A stretch of 64,000 nucleotides of DNA from Branchiostoma lanceolatum. Its lineage: Eukaryota; Chordata; Leptocardii; Amphioxiformes; Branchiostomatidae. The position numbers and the translations under genes are program-made. Below the pieces are notes generated by a model, which did not search any database, was not told where the DNA came from, and saw only the letters and a list, made by a program, of their open reading frames with translations. The stretch covers positions 13,813,464-13,877,463 of the forward strand of contig NC_089729.1 of NCBI RefSeq assembly GCF_035083965.1. Reading direction: 5' to 3'. Below, in pieces: positions 26,476 through 37,983 of this stretch (position 1 is its first letter; every line of letters starts with the position of its first letter).

Positions 26476-29400
26476 TTACTGTTTGGTATGTAGTCCTCTC
26501 AGGAATTCTACTGGTAATCTGAGCTTACAGAAGGCTGCTGACATGGTAGTCATCCCTCCTGTGTTCATAGCTGTCCATGTTCTATCCCTATACACAAACC
26601 CACTGGAATATATCTTACTGCTGCTGTTTCTGTCATGCCCTCCCCACATGTAAATAACTCCTTTTTCCACGTGAACAGACGCTTTTTTTCTAACAGAGCC
26701 GTCGGGTGGATGTGGTACGGTATGGTTCGACACGACAGTCCACGATTCGCTCTCCGAGTCGAAGACACACTCTGATTGGCCGATACTGTAGACGTGGATC
26801 ATGCCGTCGCCAGGGTGGACTTCCGCAAAGGGTACCTCCTCGAAGCTGATTGGTGCAGGAGGTAGGAGTCGCCATCGGTTCGTCTCAGTATCGTACACTT
26901 CTACCGATTGGCTGGTGGTGACCATGGTTTCTTTTCCACTGATGCAGTAGATGTACCTGTGAAGGGTAGTATATGGACTATTGGACTAATCATCCATGGC
27001 ATAAGAAAACAATGCAACTGCAATTGCTAGACACTGCAAAAAAGAACTTAGCATTTCAATTGAGATGGATGCAATACCTTTTGCATTCAACTGTTCCTAT
27101 ATGAGAGAGACATTTGTGGATTTGATTGGTGAAATTGGCTCAAAGAATAAAAACGTCTGGTAGATGGTGTCAAATCTTTATAAACTTGTCTTTTCGCATT
27201 TTTTTTCAACAAAGTAGACAAAACAACAAATTTGTTATGAAAATACATCAAAATTTAATATTTTCTTGAAAATATTATTGCAGTTACATGGCATTTTAAT
27301 GTTGTAAACCAATTAATGAATACTTTTTCACATGTATCAGGTAGAAACATCCCTTGTACCAGTACTAGTATTGGGTGATTTAGAATGGTTATTTCAAATT
27401 TGTGTCTTTAACCTTCTCCCGGCTAAGGGAGACTTTTTATGACACATTTCTTTTGCTCTTAGTTTGGGTTGCAGGGAGATGGCCAAATGATTCATATGTA
27501 TTATAATTTAATTCAGATGAATTATACACCTATGTGTACATGTAACTAGCATTAATATTAGTTATTACAACTTACCGGTCGTCCTTGACGACCGTTGCCA
27601 CATTAAAACGAGCACTGTTCATGGATGCGACGTGCCGCCATTGGTCCTCCTTGGGGCTGTACCTCTCTACGGTGTTGTTACGATGAAGTCCTCCTGAACT
27701 CAGCCCCCCGATAGCATACACATACCCCCCACAAGCCACCACACCTGGATACGCCCTCGGTGCATTCATCTCTGCCACCTGCGTCCACGTATTAGACAAC
27801 GAGTCGTAGCGATAGGCTTTAACACTGCACACGATAGCTGTTGTTCTTGTTCCAACAGGTCTAGCAAAGAGGCCCCCGACCGTATACGCTTTTCTGTGAA
27901 GTACAGTTGTGCCATAGGCCCCTTGAGCAGAGGGTAGGCGTGGAAGGCCTATCCACTTTCCTTCCTCCATCACATACGCCTGGGCATACTGTATCGGGAA
28001 CCTCTGTTCGTTAGCCGAGTTCAAGTACCCGCCGGCCATCATTAGAACTTCTTTCAGTCTCCCTCCTCTTGTCTTCATACCTGCCGATGCCTCTAGTTCA
28101 GTTCTGAACTTGGACATGACATTGTCGATGATCAGTTGGCATTCTTCGCTATCACGTATTAGGTCCTCCATCCTGATTTTTGACAAGAAGTCTTTGTTTA
28201 TGTCGCCGTATCGAACAAGTTTGACTAACTCGGTGAGGTATTGTTTCCTGTTACTTTCGTCGTAGCAAATCCATCGCAGAACGAGTTCAAAGACGGATTC
28301 TTCGCTCTTGACTTGGATGTGGTCATCAGAAAAGAGAGCGCGCATGTCTTCAATCGAAGTTTGCAGTATGTCCTCTCTCTTTGAAATCTCGCCGAAGTTC
28401 TGGTGTACGAAAGTCAAGGCCTTTTCCTCCAGTGTTGTCATGTTGTAAAGCTTTGCCAGATTTCTGATTCGCAGGCACTGGACTGCATCGTTGGAGTCGA
28501 GCATGTCTTTTAGGACATCCTGGCATTTCAGTTTCACTTCTGTCATGAGAAATAAGTCTGAAGCATGTAGAACATCTTCTACATGTTCTGGGTCCACTTG
28601 TGCATGTCCAGTGTACATGTACTCAATGACTGTGCTTACGGCTTCAGAGCTTACTCCAGTCAGTGTCACCTACGTAAAGGAAGACAAAAATGTTAAAACA
28701 GATATTTCAGTGAGAGCAAGGCAATCAGAGCTGGAAGAATTTACCTTCTCAGTGTGCAAGCGCCCTCTGGCAGAGCATGCATAAATTGCACTGTCCTCTC
28801 ACTCACACAAAATCACACAGACACACGCACACACACACAAACAATACCTTCCTCCCTTAGGGGTAAACTTATATGCTAATACAAATTTGCTAGTTATTGC
28901 CAACTAATCTATAGGTTAGGTCTGCCATGACAAGTTTGGCTATATACATATAACCAAGAAGGTTCTATATTTATAGTATATAACCTCCTTGATATAACGT
29001 TATGTAACATCGTGCAAGGAATTGTATAAAGAACCATACACTTTATATGAGGGATGTTGACGATATAACAGGAGGTTTTGATACCTACCCTGTGACATAA
29101 GGAAATGTGTTCTCTTCTTAGTCTTACCAAGGACATTATATAGAAATAGTACATGATTTTTATTTTTTACTAAACGGGAGTGCCCCCACACCCACGCCCC
29201 ACGCACACACTGAGGTTTTCAAGCCTAAAGCTCGACTGAAGGTCTCGTATTGGTAACCAACAATTAACTTCATTAATCACTTCTCTATTCATATATTAGC
29301 TACGTCAAAAAAGATTATTACAAACTTTTAAACCTTTGCTGAACAACAAGTTTACTTCACCTGACTGCTGCGACTTTCGGCCATGTTTCCACCGAACATG

Positions 29401-29582
29401 GCGTCAAAGTATGAGCTACAAGCCGCTAGTACGTTACGGTGGGCCTGAATCATTTTACCCTCTACTTCAAGAACTACATCACAGAAGTTTCCATGGGTCC
29501 TCTGCGTATTCAGAGCCAGCAGAACGTCGTTGGCGTGATCCAAACTTTTCCGGACAGTTTTCGTGTTTTCACCGGTCGCCAT
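26476..29582 (-). CDS. Kelch-like BTB-BACK-Kelch protein (three exons, 598 aa)
   Basis: Exons on the minus strand are 29582-29361, 28669-27576 and 26956-26476. GT-AG junctions and phases agree and rebuild a full protein of typical KLHL length (about 600). Residues 20-130 are a BTB domain ([37 protein letters not shown]). A BACK domain follows (about 135-240, [25 protein letters not shown]). Kelch repeats fill the C-terminal half with GG and spaced Y/W residues ([26 protein letters not shown]). KLHL proteins usually bring substrates to cullin-3 ubiquitin ligases through BTB-BACK and bind them through the kelch propeller, and that role is inferred here. The intron splits BTB after SRSSQ, a common KLHL position. 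I cannot assign a numbered ortholog. The gene is convergent with the oxidase. Confidence 0.93.
28796..28842. repeat. CA-rich simple repeat
   Basis: An imperfect (CA)n microsatellite in the first intron of the kelch-like gene. Confidence 0.8.
28955..28993. repeat. Imperfect AACCTCCTTG hairpin
   Basis: AACCAAGAAGGTTCTATA and TATAACCTCCTTG form an imperfect inverted repeat. It is related to the perfect 28-bp palindrome at 49481-49508 and to single arms near 1521. Confidence 0.5.
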
Positions 29583-29719
29583 TTTAGGTCAAAGGTCACG
29601 AGGGACAGAAATACTACCTGCTTACACGGTGAGTGTCTGAGGTCGGTATGGGAACATCCAAAATAGTAATATGCTTTTGAGTATTATTTCTGTGTGGCTG
29701 AATACACTGATAAGAAGAT

Positions 29720-30135
29720 GTACAAATTGCGTTTGTGCATTACAACGGAAATCCTATGATTCATCTAACCATACTCAATAAATACAAAATTGATACACAT
29801 ACTTGTAAGATACTCAAACTTCAGCCCACTTATACCAATATCACTGTATGAGCTTATTTTCTTTGCCGTAGAATATATCATATCAAATGTGTCGCATGTA
29901 TGCCGTTCGGCACTAATGGTCCATCGACAGAACAACCCTTATGTCTTCACTTGTATTAAACGGTAACATTTTTTTCTCTCACGACAGTCATGTTGAAGTG
30001 TCAGTGCACGTAAACCATTTAATTGACTGGCGTGCATTAAGCCAATGCCACGGCGTTTATCGCGGTTTACCTGAACTGCTGCTCTAGTCATGAGTGCCAT
30101 AATTGGATCATCCTGAGAGGGAAAATGCGATTTTT
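29720..30135. mobile_element. Left arm of a large inverted repeat
   Basis: This block is the diverged reverse complement of 31500-31925. Matching words in order include TTTGTGCAT, GATTCATC, CCATACTCAATAAATACAAAAT, TTCAGCCCACTTAT, ATATCACTGTATGAG, GAAGTGTCAGTGCACGT, GTTTATCGCGGTTTAC and CATGAGTGCC. Each arm is about 420 bp, making a foldback or long-TIR DNA transposon of about 2.2 kb. It starts about 140 bases upstream of the kelch-like gene start codon. Confidence 0.7.
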
Positions 30136-30276
30136 CTAGGGCAGCGAGTGCAGGAACCCCGGGAAGAAACTGGATGCGCCCAGGATACTGCATAAGTTGT
30201 ACAGTGTGCAAATCAAACCAGCCTACTGTGTACTGCCTGCTACATTACAAACTATACAATTAACAGCTTTTAAATT

Positions 30277-30312
30277 AATGAATCAATGAAGGCGGTTATT
30301 GTATATTTTTAC
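30277..30312 (+). repeat. 36-bp segment repeated identically at 35824-35859
   Basis: The segment runs from AATGAATCAATGAAGG to GTATATTTTTAC and is identical at both loci, while the flanks differ. It is non-coding and lies inside the large inverted-repeat element. The second copy lies in the first intron of the peptide-precursor gene. Confidence 0.8.
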
Positions 30313-30551
30313 AGCCTTCAGTTTATTTTGGGAATTTCAGTTCAATTTGGGACTACCTTAGCCTGGTCCCAGTCTCTAGGGGTCGGCTTAGGGTTGTTTT
30401 ACCGGGCCCAGTCAGTTTCTGGTAGCCTTTCTACCTCTGGCTGCCACTCTACTTCCGCTACACCATACTTCCGCTGCAACCCTACTTTCGCCGCCTACGG
30501 TGGCGAGCTAATTTAATCCAAGGCCGTAAACAACAGGCCGTAAATGCAGTG

Positions 30552-30889
30552 TAAAATAATTGCTACTTATTCGCTATGGTCATTGACCCGCTTGCTCGAA
30601 CAAATTATTTGGGCTAATGTCTTTGATGATTCTCTGCCGTCACTGAATGATTGGAAATTATATCCATATATTGCAGCAGGACTAAATTGGGCCATTTTCT
30701 TAGCACTGGTGAAAAAAATCACACTTTACTAAAAGTTCAAAATACAAGATTCAAAGTAAATTTGAAATGCCGTTGAAAATAATTGCTTTGCTTGAACAAA
30801 TTCTTTGGGCTAATGTCTTTCACGATTCTTTCCCGTCACTAAATGATCAAAATTCATATCCATACATTAGAGCAGGACTGCTCATTTGG
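30552..30889 (+). repeat. Tandem repeat pair, unit about 220 bp
   Basis: AATAATTGCT, GCTCGAACAAATT, TTTGGGCTAATGTCTTT, GATTCT, CCGTCACT, ATATCCATA and GCAGGACT recur in the same order at 30552 and 30777. Part of the unit continues after the LINE insertion, at 31321-31435. It is internal to the large inverted-repeat element. Confidence 0.75.
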
Positions 30890-31320
30890 ACATTGTGTAA
30901 TGAAATGAGACTTATATACAATCAATCGTTCGCAGGTATCAGTGCATATCACTTGATATACACATGTTTGTAAATTGTAAAAGACTTGGAAAGAGTTGAG
31001 AACATGTTGAATCATAATGGTACTAGTGTAAAGATAACCAAATTGTTGATATTTCTTGGACCCAACCATAATCTGGAAGTCAATGTTACTGTGAACAAAG
31101 TAATTGCTGTGGCAAAATTTGTTGTCTACAAGTCATGTATAAAACATAAGGAGAGTGACAGAGACCTGATGTATGACAATTTATGGAACACTTCTGTCCG
31201 ACTGCGTAATGATTAACAGTCAGCACCCTTAGCTTTGTACATTGTTATTTATTTACATTTTATATTGTGTATGATTGTCTACATGTTGTACATACTTTGT
31301 TGAAAAAAAAATGAAAAAAA
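30890..31320 (+). mobile_element. 5'-truncated LINE tail with poly(A) and 15-bp target duplication
   Basis: GGACTGCTCATTTGG is repeated at 30875-30889 and 31321-31335, directly outside the insert. The insert ends in an A-rich tail (AAAAAAAAATGAAAAAAA). An open stretch to the stop at 31213-31215 (NKVIAVAKFVVYKSC, then SVRLRND) resembles the C-terminal tail of non-LTR reverse transcriptase proteins. These are the marks of target-primed retrotransposition. It interrupts a tandem-repeat unit. Confidence 0.85.
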
Positions 31321-31499
31321 GGACTGCTCATTTGGCCATGTTCCTTGTAATGGTAAAAATGCACCATCTACAAGGATTTCAAAATGCCACATCAAAGTGA
31401 ATTTGAAATGCTTTTTAGAAATAATTGCCAGATTTTGAATAAGAGGGCATGCTGTTGAAGTGCATTAGCAATGTTGGAAGCGCATATCATCTTTGATAA

Positions 31500-31925
31500 T
31501 GTTTTTTTTTCCGAGTCAGGATGCAATTAAGGCACTCATTACTACAGCAGCAAGTGAAGTAAAACGTGATAAATGCAATGACATTGGCTTTATGCACGTC
31601 AGTCAATTAAATGATGAACGTGCAGACACTTCAACATGACTGTTGCGAGAAAAATGTGCTTAAAGTTTGATACGAGCGAAGACATAAGGGTTGTTATTTA
31701 ATGAACCATTAGTGTCGAACGGCATAAATGCGACACTCTCTATACTGCCATATAATATATTCTACAGCAAATAAGAAAATAAAGTCATACAGTGATGTTG
31801 GGATAACGTTAGTGGGCTGAAGTTAAGTATGAATATTTCGTTTTTGTATTAATTTTGTATTTATTGAGTATGGTTAGATTATGATGAATCACAGCGTTTC
31901 CGTGCCATGCACAAATATCAACCTC
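31500..31925. mobile_element. Right arm of the large inverted repeat
   Basis: The partner of 29720-30135, read in reverse complement. Arm identity is moderate (clear shared 10-22 base words with small gaps), so this is an old element. Confidence 0.7.
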
Positions 31926-33000
31926 AATGTCTTGATCCCCCAGTACCATATATTCTGTGATCTTTTCTACGCTTAATGCGCTTCTGAAGATTTTTTTGGT
32001 TAAAACTAAATTATTGTTACCGTCAAGCTTAGCACTTCGCATCCTGAAGGTCATTGTATCCAATTCGTTCATAGTTTTCGTAGTTGACTATCCTTTGGGG
32101 TCTGACAGACTTTTACTAAATTTGAGCTCCTTTCAATGAGATCTATTTTGGCCCTTAGTTAAATTTTCGGCTATCATCCAAGCACGAATCAGAAAAAATG
32201 AATATCCCATTAATACAAATAAATTATAGTTCACTGCTTATATGAGTTCGTAATGGTCTTTGTCGTGTTTATTACAAGCAAACAAATTGTAAATGAATCC
32301 AAACACTATGCCAATCTAACATGACTAGTAACAATGCGGTTTGCCTTTTACTTGTGCGCTTTGCCTGCTGGCCTTTTTTCGCTGTTGTGGTCGCAGAACA
32401 CAGTATTAATGGGCGATAGTAGTTCGGGTATGAAGTAGTGCGTCACATTGCTTGGAAAGGCCGTAGTTTTTCTTCTGTGCACGTTAGCGAGGCTGAAGCT
32501 GTGGTGAATGGTAGAGGAATATGTAAGTTTTGAGACTGTACGAGTTTGATTACGATGTTTGTTCGGTCGGGTTGGATTCGCGCCTGAATATTGTAAACCG
32601 TCCGACTACTGTGAGTCGGCTGCAGTACGGTGACCTCCCCTGGGGGTCATATCAAAGTGTTAAAAGAGAACGAGCCGGCAAATTCAAGCTCATTTTCACA
32701 TATTTTGTAGATTGAACCTTGAAGTCAAACATATTAAAATCTGGCAGCCTAATTGTGCACCTTACTATAATTTTCAAGCGTCGAAATTTCTCACTTTGGG
32801 ATCCTTAACCATGTAAATACCTATAAGCAAAATACTGTGCTCTGCAACCTTGTGGCATTACATCAAGCCACTAACACTTACCATAAACCATAAACAAACG
32901 GGTACGGTCAAACACACCTGCGCCACAGTGTCTAAAGATTATCTAAATCAAAGAGGATTTTCAAAACGTCATTTCATTTGAATTTTAAATCAAAGGACAA
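31926..33000. other. Non-coding interval
   Basis: No exon, repeat family or RNA gene was recognised in this stretch. Short open frames carry no domain signal. Confidence 0.5.
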
Positions 33001-33029
33001 CGGGTTAAGTGATTTAATTTCCTTCGTGA

Positions 33030-34075
33030 CCTTTGTGGGGGATTAGTTCAATGCATCGTTTGACTTGAATTTGAGCGAACCACAGTTTTCTGACTTATTT
33101 TCGCTTTTACATTTTTTTGTGAATCAGCACGATGCATCATTTGACTTGAATTTCATCCTTGAATGGTTTTCTGATTTTGTTTGCGTCATGACGGGTTTGG
33201 GGAATTCGCACAATCCGCCAGTTGACTTCAATGTAAGCGGATAACTGTTGTCTTGTATTGTTTAATTTCTGTCATGACAACATTATTAGGGAATTAGCAC
33301 AATGCGTAATTTGACTTAGATTTCAGATGTTGAATTTGATTGCCCATTATGTTGTTTCTTTGTGACCAGTTTTTAGGAATAAGCGCAATGCTTAATTTGA
33401 TCAGCAGCAGACAAAGGTCTTTTGATGTTTGTCTTCTTTCTGTCATGACAATTTTGGGAATTAGCACATTTGACTTGAATTTCAGAGGATGTCTTGTCCC
33501 TAATGCTGTTTTCTTTGTGACCTTTTTTAAGAGTTCTCGCAATGCGTCATTTGGCTTCAATACCAGCCGATAACAGTTTTGTAGCGTTGTTTAATTTCTG
33601 TCATGACAACTTTTGGAAATAGCACAATGCACAATTTGACTTAAATTTGATTTTTTCCTAATGTTGTTTTATTGGTTACCATTTTTAAGAACTCGCGCAA
33701 TGCGTTACATGTATTTGCCTTGAACATTATCCGACACAATTTTCCGGTGTTGCTTAATATCTTTAATGACATCTTTTGGGCATTATACATAATGCGTAAT
33801 TTTGATTAAAATTTCTGAGGATGACTTGTTGTTTTCTTTGTGAGCATCTTTTGGGGATTTGCGTAACACGTCATTTAAATTCAACATCAGTCGACAATGG
33901 TTTCCTGATATATGTTTGATTTCTGTCATGACAACCTTTGGGAATTATGTTAATTGGTCAATTTCTGAGGTCGACTTGCCCCTAATGTTATTTTCTTTGT
34001 GACCATTTTTGGGAATAACAACAGCTCGCTATATGTGACTTCAATCTTAGAGGTCAACTAGTCCCTAATGTCGTT
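33030..34075. repeat. Decayed satellite-like tandem array, dimer about 165 bp
   Basis: TTTCTGTCATGACAA (or close variants) recurs at about 33263, 33436, 33592, 33760 and 33920, spaced 156-173 bases. Between these lie words such as GCGCAATGCGTCATTTG, GACTTCAATNTCAG and TTTTCTTTGTGACC. Two related half-units of about 80 bp alternate, one with TGTCATGACAAC and one with TTTGTGACCATTTTT, each followed by GGGAATTAGCACAATGCG. It is therefore a dimeric array of an older monomer. No coding potential. Confidence 0.8.
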
Positions 34076-34161
34076 TTCTTCGTAACTATGTTGGCAATTA
34101 AAAATCTGCCTTTCTGTTGGTTTCTGACGCGGGCGAAACATATATAAGGACCTTATTGTAA

Positions 34162-34820
34162 GAGTGGCTTTACACTGAGTCTACTTTACCCGAACTAGTC
34201 CACTTTAACTGGACTAGTTCGCCTCCCGTTCCCAGTCTAAAGAGGAGAATCCGGTTTCTCCAGGAACCGCACCAGACCACATCCCAACCCTGGTCTAGTC
34301 CACATCAGCGGGGGGTCGATGCGGTTCCGATCTGTGTGTAAAGAGGAAACTGGCTCCGGGACCGCTTTCGGGGTCATGATAATGATATGCTAATAAGCCT
34401 GCGCTAGCAATAGAAGCATATTTTCCTCATTCTGAAACGTTTGTGCAATTGTCATTGAAAGTTTTCGAATGTTTCAAGTGCAATGGCCTGCCACCCGTGG
34501 CTGCTTCTTCTTTGGTGTTCTCCTATGACCCGATCAACGTGCCCGACTTGCAGTACAGCCAGCGAGGCGAGGACGAACGCCGGCGGGTTCAAGCCTGGTC
34601 TTGCCTATCCCTGTACATGCGTCTCATCGTCCTTTTTTTGTTGGGCCCGTACTATTTCATATGCCAGAAAACGCTTGTATCAAACATAAGAAATATGAGA
34701 GGAGCGACTGTAATATCTCGCACCGCGGGTGGCGCAATGCCCTTCCGCCCGTAGGTCTAAAGACAACCGATCCGGTTCGGAACCGGTTCGGATTATCTGA
34801 AGTGGACTCAGTGTAAAGTG
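34162..34820. mobile_element. MITE-like element, about 660 bp, ends TTTACACTGAGTC
   Basis: The left end GGCTTTACACTGAGTCTACTT and the reverse complement of the right end (CACTTTACACTGAGTCCACTT) match at 18 of 21 bases. Subterminal CTAGTCCAC/ACTGGACTAG and GGTTCCG/CGGAACC words are also inverted. Two overlapping open frames of 60-100 codons inside show no transposase motif. Confidence 0.7.
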
Positions 34821-34928
34821 GGTCTAAATCTCATATCCTCCCACGCACTGCCAGCTTTTGTCTGACAAATGTGAAATCTTACTATCTCAGGTGCTTTGCA
34901 ACACGTTTAATCTCACATCATGAGATGG

Positions 34929-34994
34929 CCAATTACGTTACCACGCGTCGATGTGCGTAGAAAAGCCCATGCATAAATACATTTAAGACGTCAC
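34929..34994 (+). promoter_or_regulatory. Core promoter of the peptide-precursor gene (CCAAT, TATA-like, CRE-like)
   Basis: CCAAT at 34929-34933, CATAAATAC at 34972-34980 and GACGTCAC at 34987-34994 precede a 5'-UTR exon that ends at a strong donor (35113/GTAAGCT). With a TATA-like box at 34972, transcription would start near 35003. A CRE-like site is common in neuropeptide promoters. The use of these sites is inferred. Confidence 0.5.
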
Positions 34995-35002
34995 ACCGCT
35001 GA

Positions 35003-35113
35003 GGCAGAGAGAAGATAAGATTGGACACCTTTCGGTTGTTTGCGCAGTTTGTCGCAGCATCAGCTTGAAAAGGACAAATCTCCGGAAAGCTTCTCGTTTT
35101 CGTCCCAGAAAAG
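35003..35113 (+). other. 5'-UTR exon 1 of the peptide-precursor gene
   Basis: It lies downstream of the TATA-like box and ends CCCAGAAAAG before GTAAGCT. The first base is inferred from the TATA position. There is no long open frame in this strand. Confidence 0.5.
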
Positions 35114-36523
35114 GTAAGCTCCATCCTTCGAGAAATTGGGACTGGATCTTTCTCTGTCAGTCGGTGTAAAAATACTAGGGTCTGTTCAATTCAGGTATGA
35201 AACCAAATTCAAATTAATCCATGATTTGTAAGCAAATAATATTATCTAGTTTGTTAAATTGTCTTGCGAAACGCTCTGCCTGAAAAAGCGTTTTGTTTTG
35301 TCGGACAGTGGTGCAGGTATTGCTAGCCCTTAGCATGTTGCCACGGAAGTGTCATATCCGTCTAGTTTCGTATTTTCTGCATTCGAAGAAGAGCTGGGAA
35401 CTGCACATTGAGATTGAAGGGCTGAAAGGTTTAATTCGTACCGTAAATAACGATAATCTACACATCTTGACTGTTTCAAAATTTTATCCAGTTGCTTCAT
35501 TAACTATTTTTGGCGCATAATCTACATAGTTTCAGGTAGGTATGGACATTTTTTAGCAAATTCAATCCGATTCGTTTCCTGCTGAACTCGAGTTAGGCCT
35601 TATAAGAGATTGCGACGCCGAAGAATTGATACACGTTTCAGAAATTCTTTACTCCGGTCTCCATTTCAAGCGCAAAAAATTAATACGTTTCTTAAATTCT
35701 TTAGAAAAATCAGAGCCTGATACCTGACTGTAAATTGACATTTTTACTGGATGTTATCGATTGAAATGTGTAATAACTGTTCGATCGTGGGATAAACTCG
35801 TAAAGAAATGTCTCTTTTAAATGAATGAATCAATGAAGGCGGTTATTGTATATTTTTACTTAGCTAGGCTAAGCACAGGTCACAAGAAATGTTTACAAAC
35901 ATACCCAGTTTGGTACACGTATCGCGGTCTCGCATAAAGGTCCCTTTTTTTCTCGCTTGTCGGTTATAGTTAGAATATAGGATTGCATGGGTTTAGGTAT
36001 GGTCAGAAAAATAACTGCTTCTCTTACTTCCTACTTAATCAAAAATGATATTTCCATCTTAAAAATACATAAAAATACATTACGATTAAGTAAACTTTAC
36101 CTTCCATCTACCGTATTCTAGGTGCAAAATTGACAGATTCTTTACTTTAGATAAGTGGATGCTAAACGGAAACGACTATCTTATGCGTGCCACTTAATGG
36201 CTTTTGGGACATAAATCATATATGGCAGCCATAAGCTATAAAATACTATATCAATTTTTTTCCGCAAACAGTGAATGTTATTTCCATGGCTTTGTCAGTC
36301 ATTGTGGATTCCGCAAACAAAGAATGTTATTTTCATGCCCTTGTCAGTCATTTCCACTTTCTAACTACCCTTAATAGCGTGATATCAAAGCTTTAAAAAT
36401 CCCACTGCACCTGAGCATGGCGAGAGTACCGTTTAGATGAAATGGGGGTAAAAAAACTATTAGCCTCAATGCTGCCTCATAATCACTGGTAGTAAGACCT
36501 TAACTCTGTGTTTCCTTCCATAG

Positions 36524-36596
36524 GAAAAGACGGTAACAGACAAGCGATCTTGTGTGACTAGATAATCCATCTCTACTCAAGCAAGACATCAGCCAG
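36524..36596 (+). other. 5'-UTR exon 2 of the peptide-precursor gene
   Basis: A 73-base block is bounded by TTTCCTTCCATAG and GTAAGCG, both near-consensus. It contains several stops in all frames, as expected for a leader exon. It fits between the exon ending at 35113 and the acceptor at 38159. Confidence 0.6.
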
Positions 36597-36693
36597 GTAA
36601 GCGTTGTATCTTGTCCATTATTCTCATAAAAGCGATGTACCTTTTTCCGTCCAAAACCGATAGGCTTGTTAGAATGGGAGGGCCCAGAGATTA

Positions 36694-36700
36694 AGTGAGT

Positions 36701-36755
<55 letters not shown>
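36694..36755 (+). repeat. (GA)n microsatellite
   Basis: A nearly pure GA run of about 55 bases preceded by GTGAGTGAGTGA. It lies in the second intron of the peptide-precursor gene. Confidence 0.95.
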
Positions 36756-36759
<4 letters not shown>

Positions 36760-37591
36760 TTTATTCAGAGTAGCATTGGCAACTGCAGTGCTAAAGGATC
36801 CAATCATTTCAGCCTCCCTTTCTAGAGTTTCTGAACAAGGTTTGCCTTCTTACTATTCCTAATTGGAGCTCGTTATATAGATAGAACCGCCTGAAGTGTT
36901 TTGTTTTTCTCCTGTGCTGAGTTGAAGAACTGTACGTTTACGTATATAAGGCCACAGCAAGTAAATCTAATGGATCAAGTCCTCTCAAAGTCCCATTATG
37001 ATAAAAGAAGGTGGAAGAATTGCGTTTAGTTTAAAATTAGAGAACTATTTGCTTTTAACTATAATCAAAGCAATCAAACATGGTATAACAGCCGTAAGAC
37101 ATTTTTAAAGACTTTTTTTATTCGTGTATTCAAAAGTGTAGTATGTCCATGCTCTTTGTAAAAGGCCCACTGCTCCGGAAATGCGGAGCTTAAGAAGCGT
37201 TACGATTTTGCCTTTCGCTATCTACTTGTAGTTTACTTTCATTTTTCAAATTTCATTTTTTCTTCACTTTTTGGCCATCACCGAAAGAAAACACTGTTTT
37301 TCTAAATCAAGTGAAACTCGATACATGCTATGATGCCATCTATACAATTTACTTCCTTCGGCAACGCCTGGTAGGCAGTAAGGAGATATTAGGCTGTATA
37401 CGTAATCCTCCGGATTCAGGAAGTCTCATAAGTGTTCGTTCCCTTGATCAAGGGCTCAAGATTGTATCTAATTACCTCATTAAGAGTTTCAACCGGAGGC
37501 GTATCTAATTAATTCTGATGCCACCTGTGCTTCAGTTGGAGGAAACGGCTGTTTTTCGTCAGTGACATACGTCATAGACATAACCATGTTG

Positions 37592-37983
37592 ATAAGCCAC
37601 CTCACAGTTCTGAGTGCGCTTGTGTAGTGTGATGTATCTAAGGTCAAAGTTTAAGGCCCCTACTTGCAAACAGTCCTCTGTCTAGACTTCCTGGCCAATA
37701 AGCTCTTTCATACTTCCAAGTACGCGTGCGCGGCGACAGGATTTGTGGGTAATATGTCAAAGGTGAAGTCCTCTGAGACGTAAACACAGCCAGTTATGCA
37801 AATAGAGACAATGATCGAGACGAGATTGTTCAAAAGTTAGGGGCCTTAATCTTTGACATGTTACCCACAATTCCTGTTGCCGCGCTTTTCGAAGTGTGAA
37901 ATAGCTTACTAGATATTGCTTTCGTCTCAGTGGTCATAAATTGTTACGTCAACAACAATCCCCTACACTATGAGGTGGCTTAT
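37592..37983. mobile_element. Foldback MITE, 392 bp, ends ATAAGCCACCTCA
   Basis: The 13-bp ends at 37592-37604 and 37971-37983 are exact reverse complements. Internal blocks are also inverted: GTTTAAGGCCCCTA against TAGGGGCCTTAATC, and GCGGCGACAGGATTTGTGGGTAA against TTACCCACAATTCCTGTTGCCGC. Most of the element could fold on itself. It lies in the second intron of the peptide-precursor gene. Confidence 0.75.

Noticed and set aside
34443-34754. 103-codon plus-strand frame near the peptide gene
   Set aside because: It is inside a MITE-like element, overlaps other frames and has no recognisable domain.
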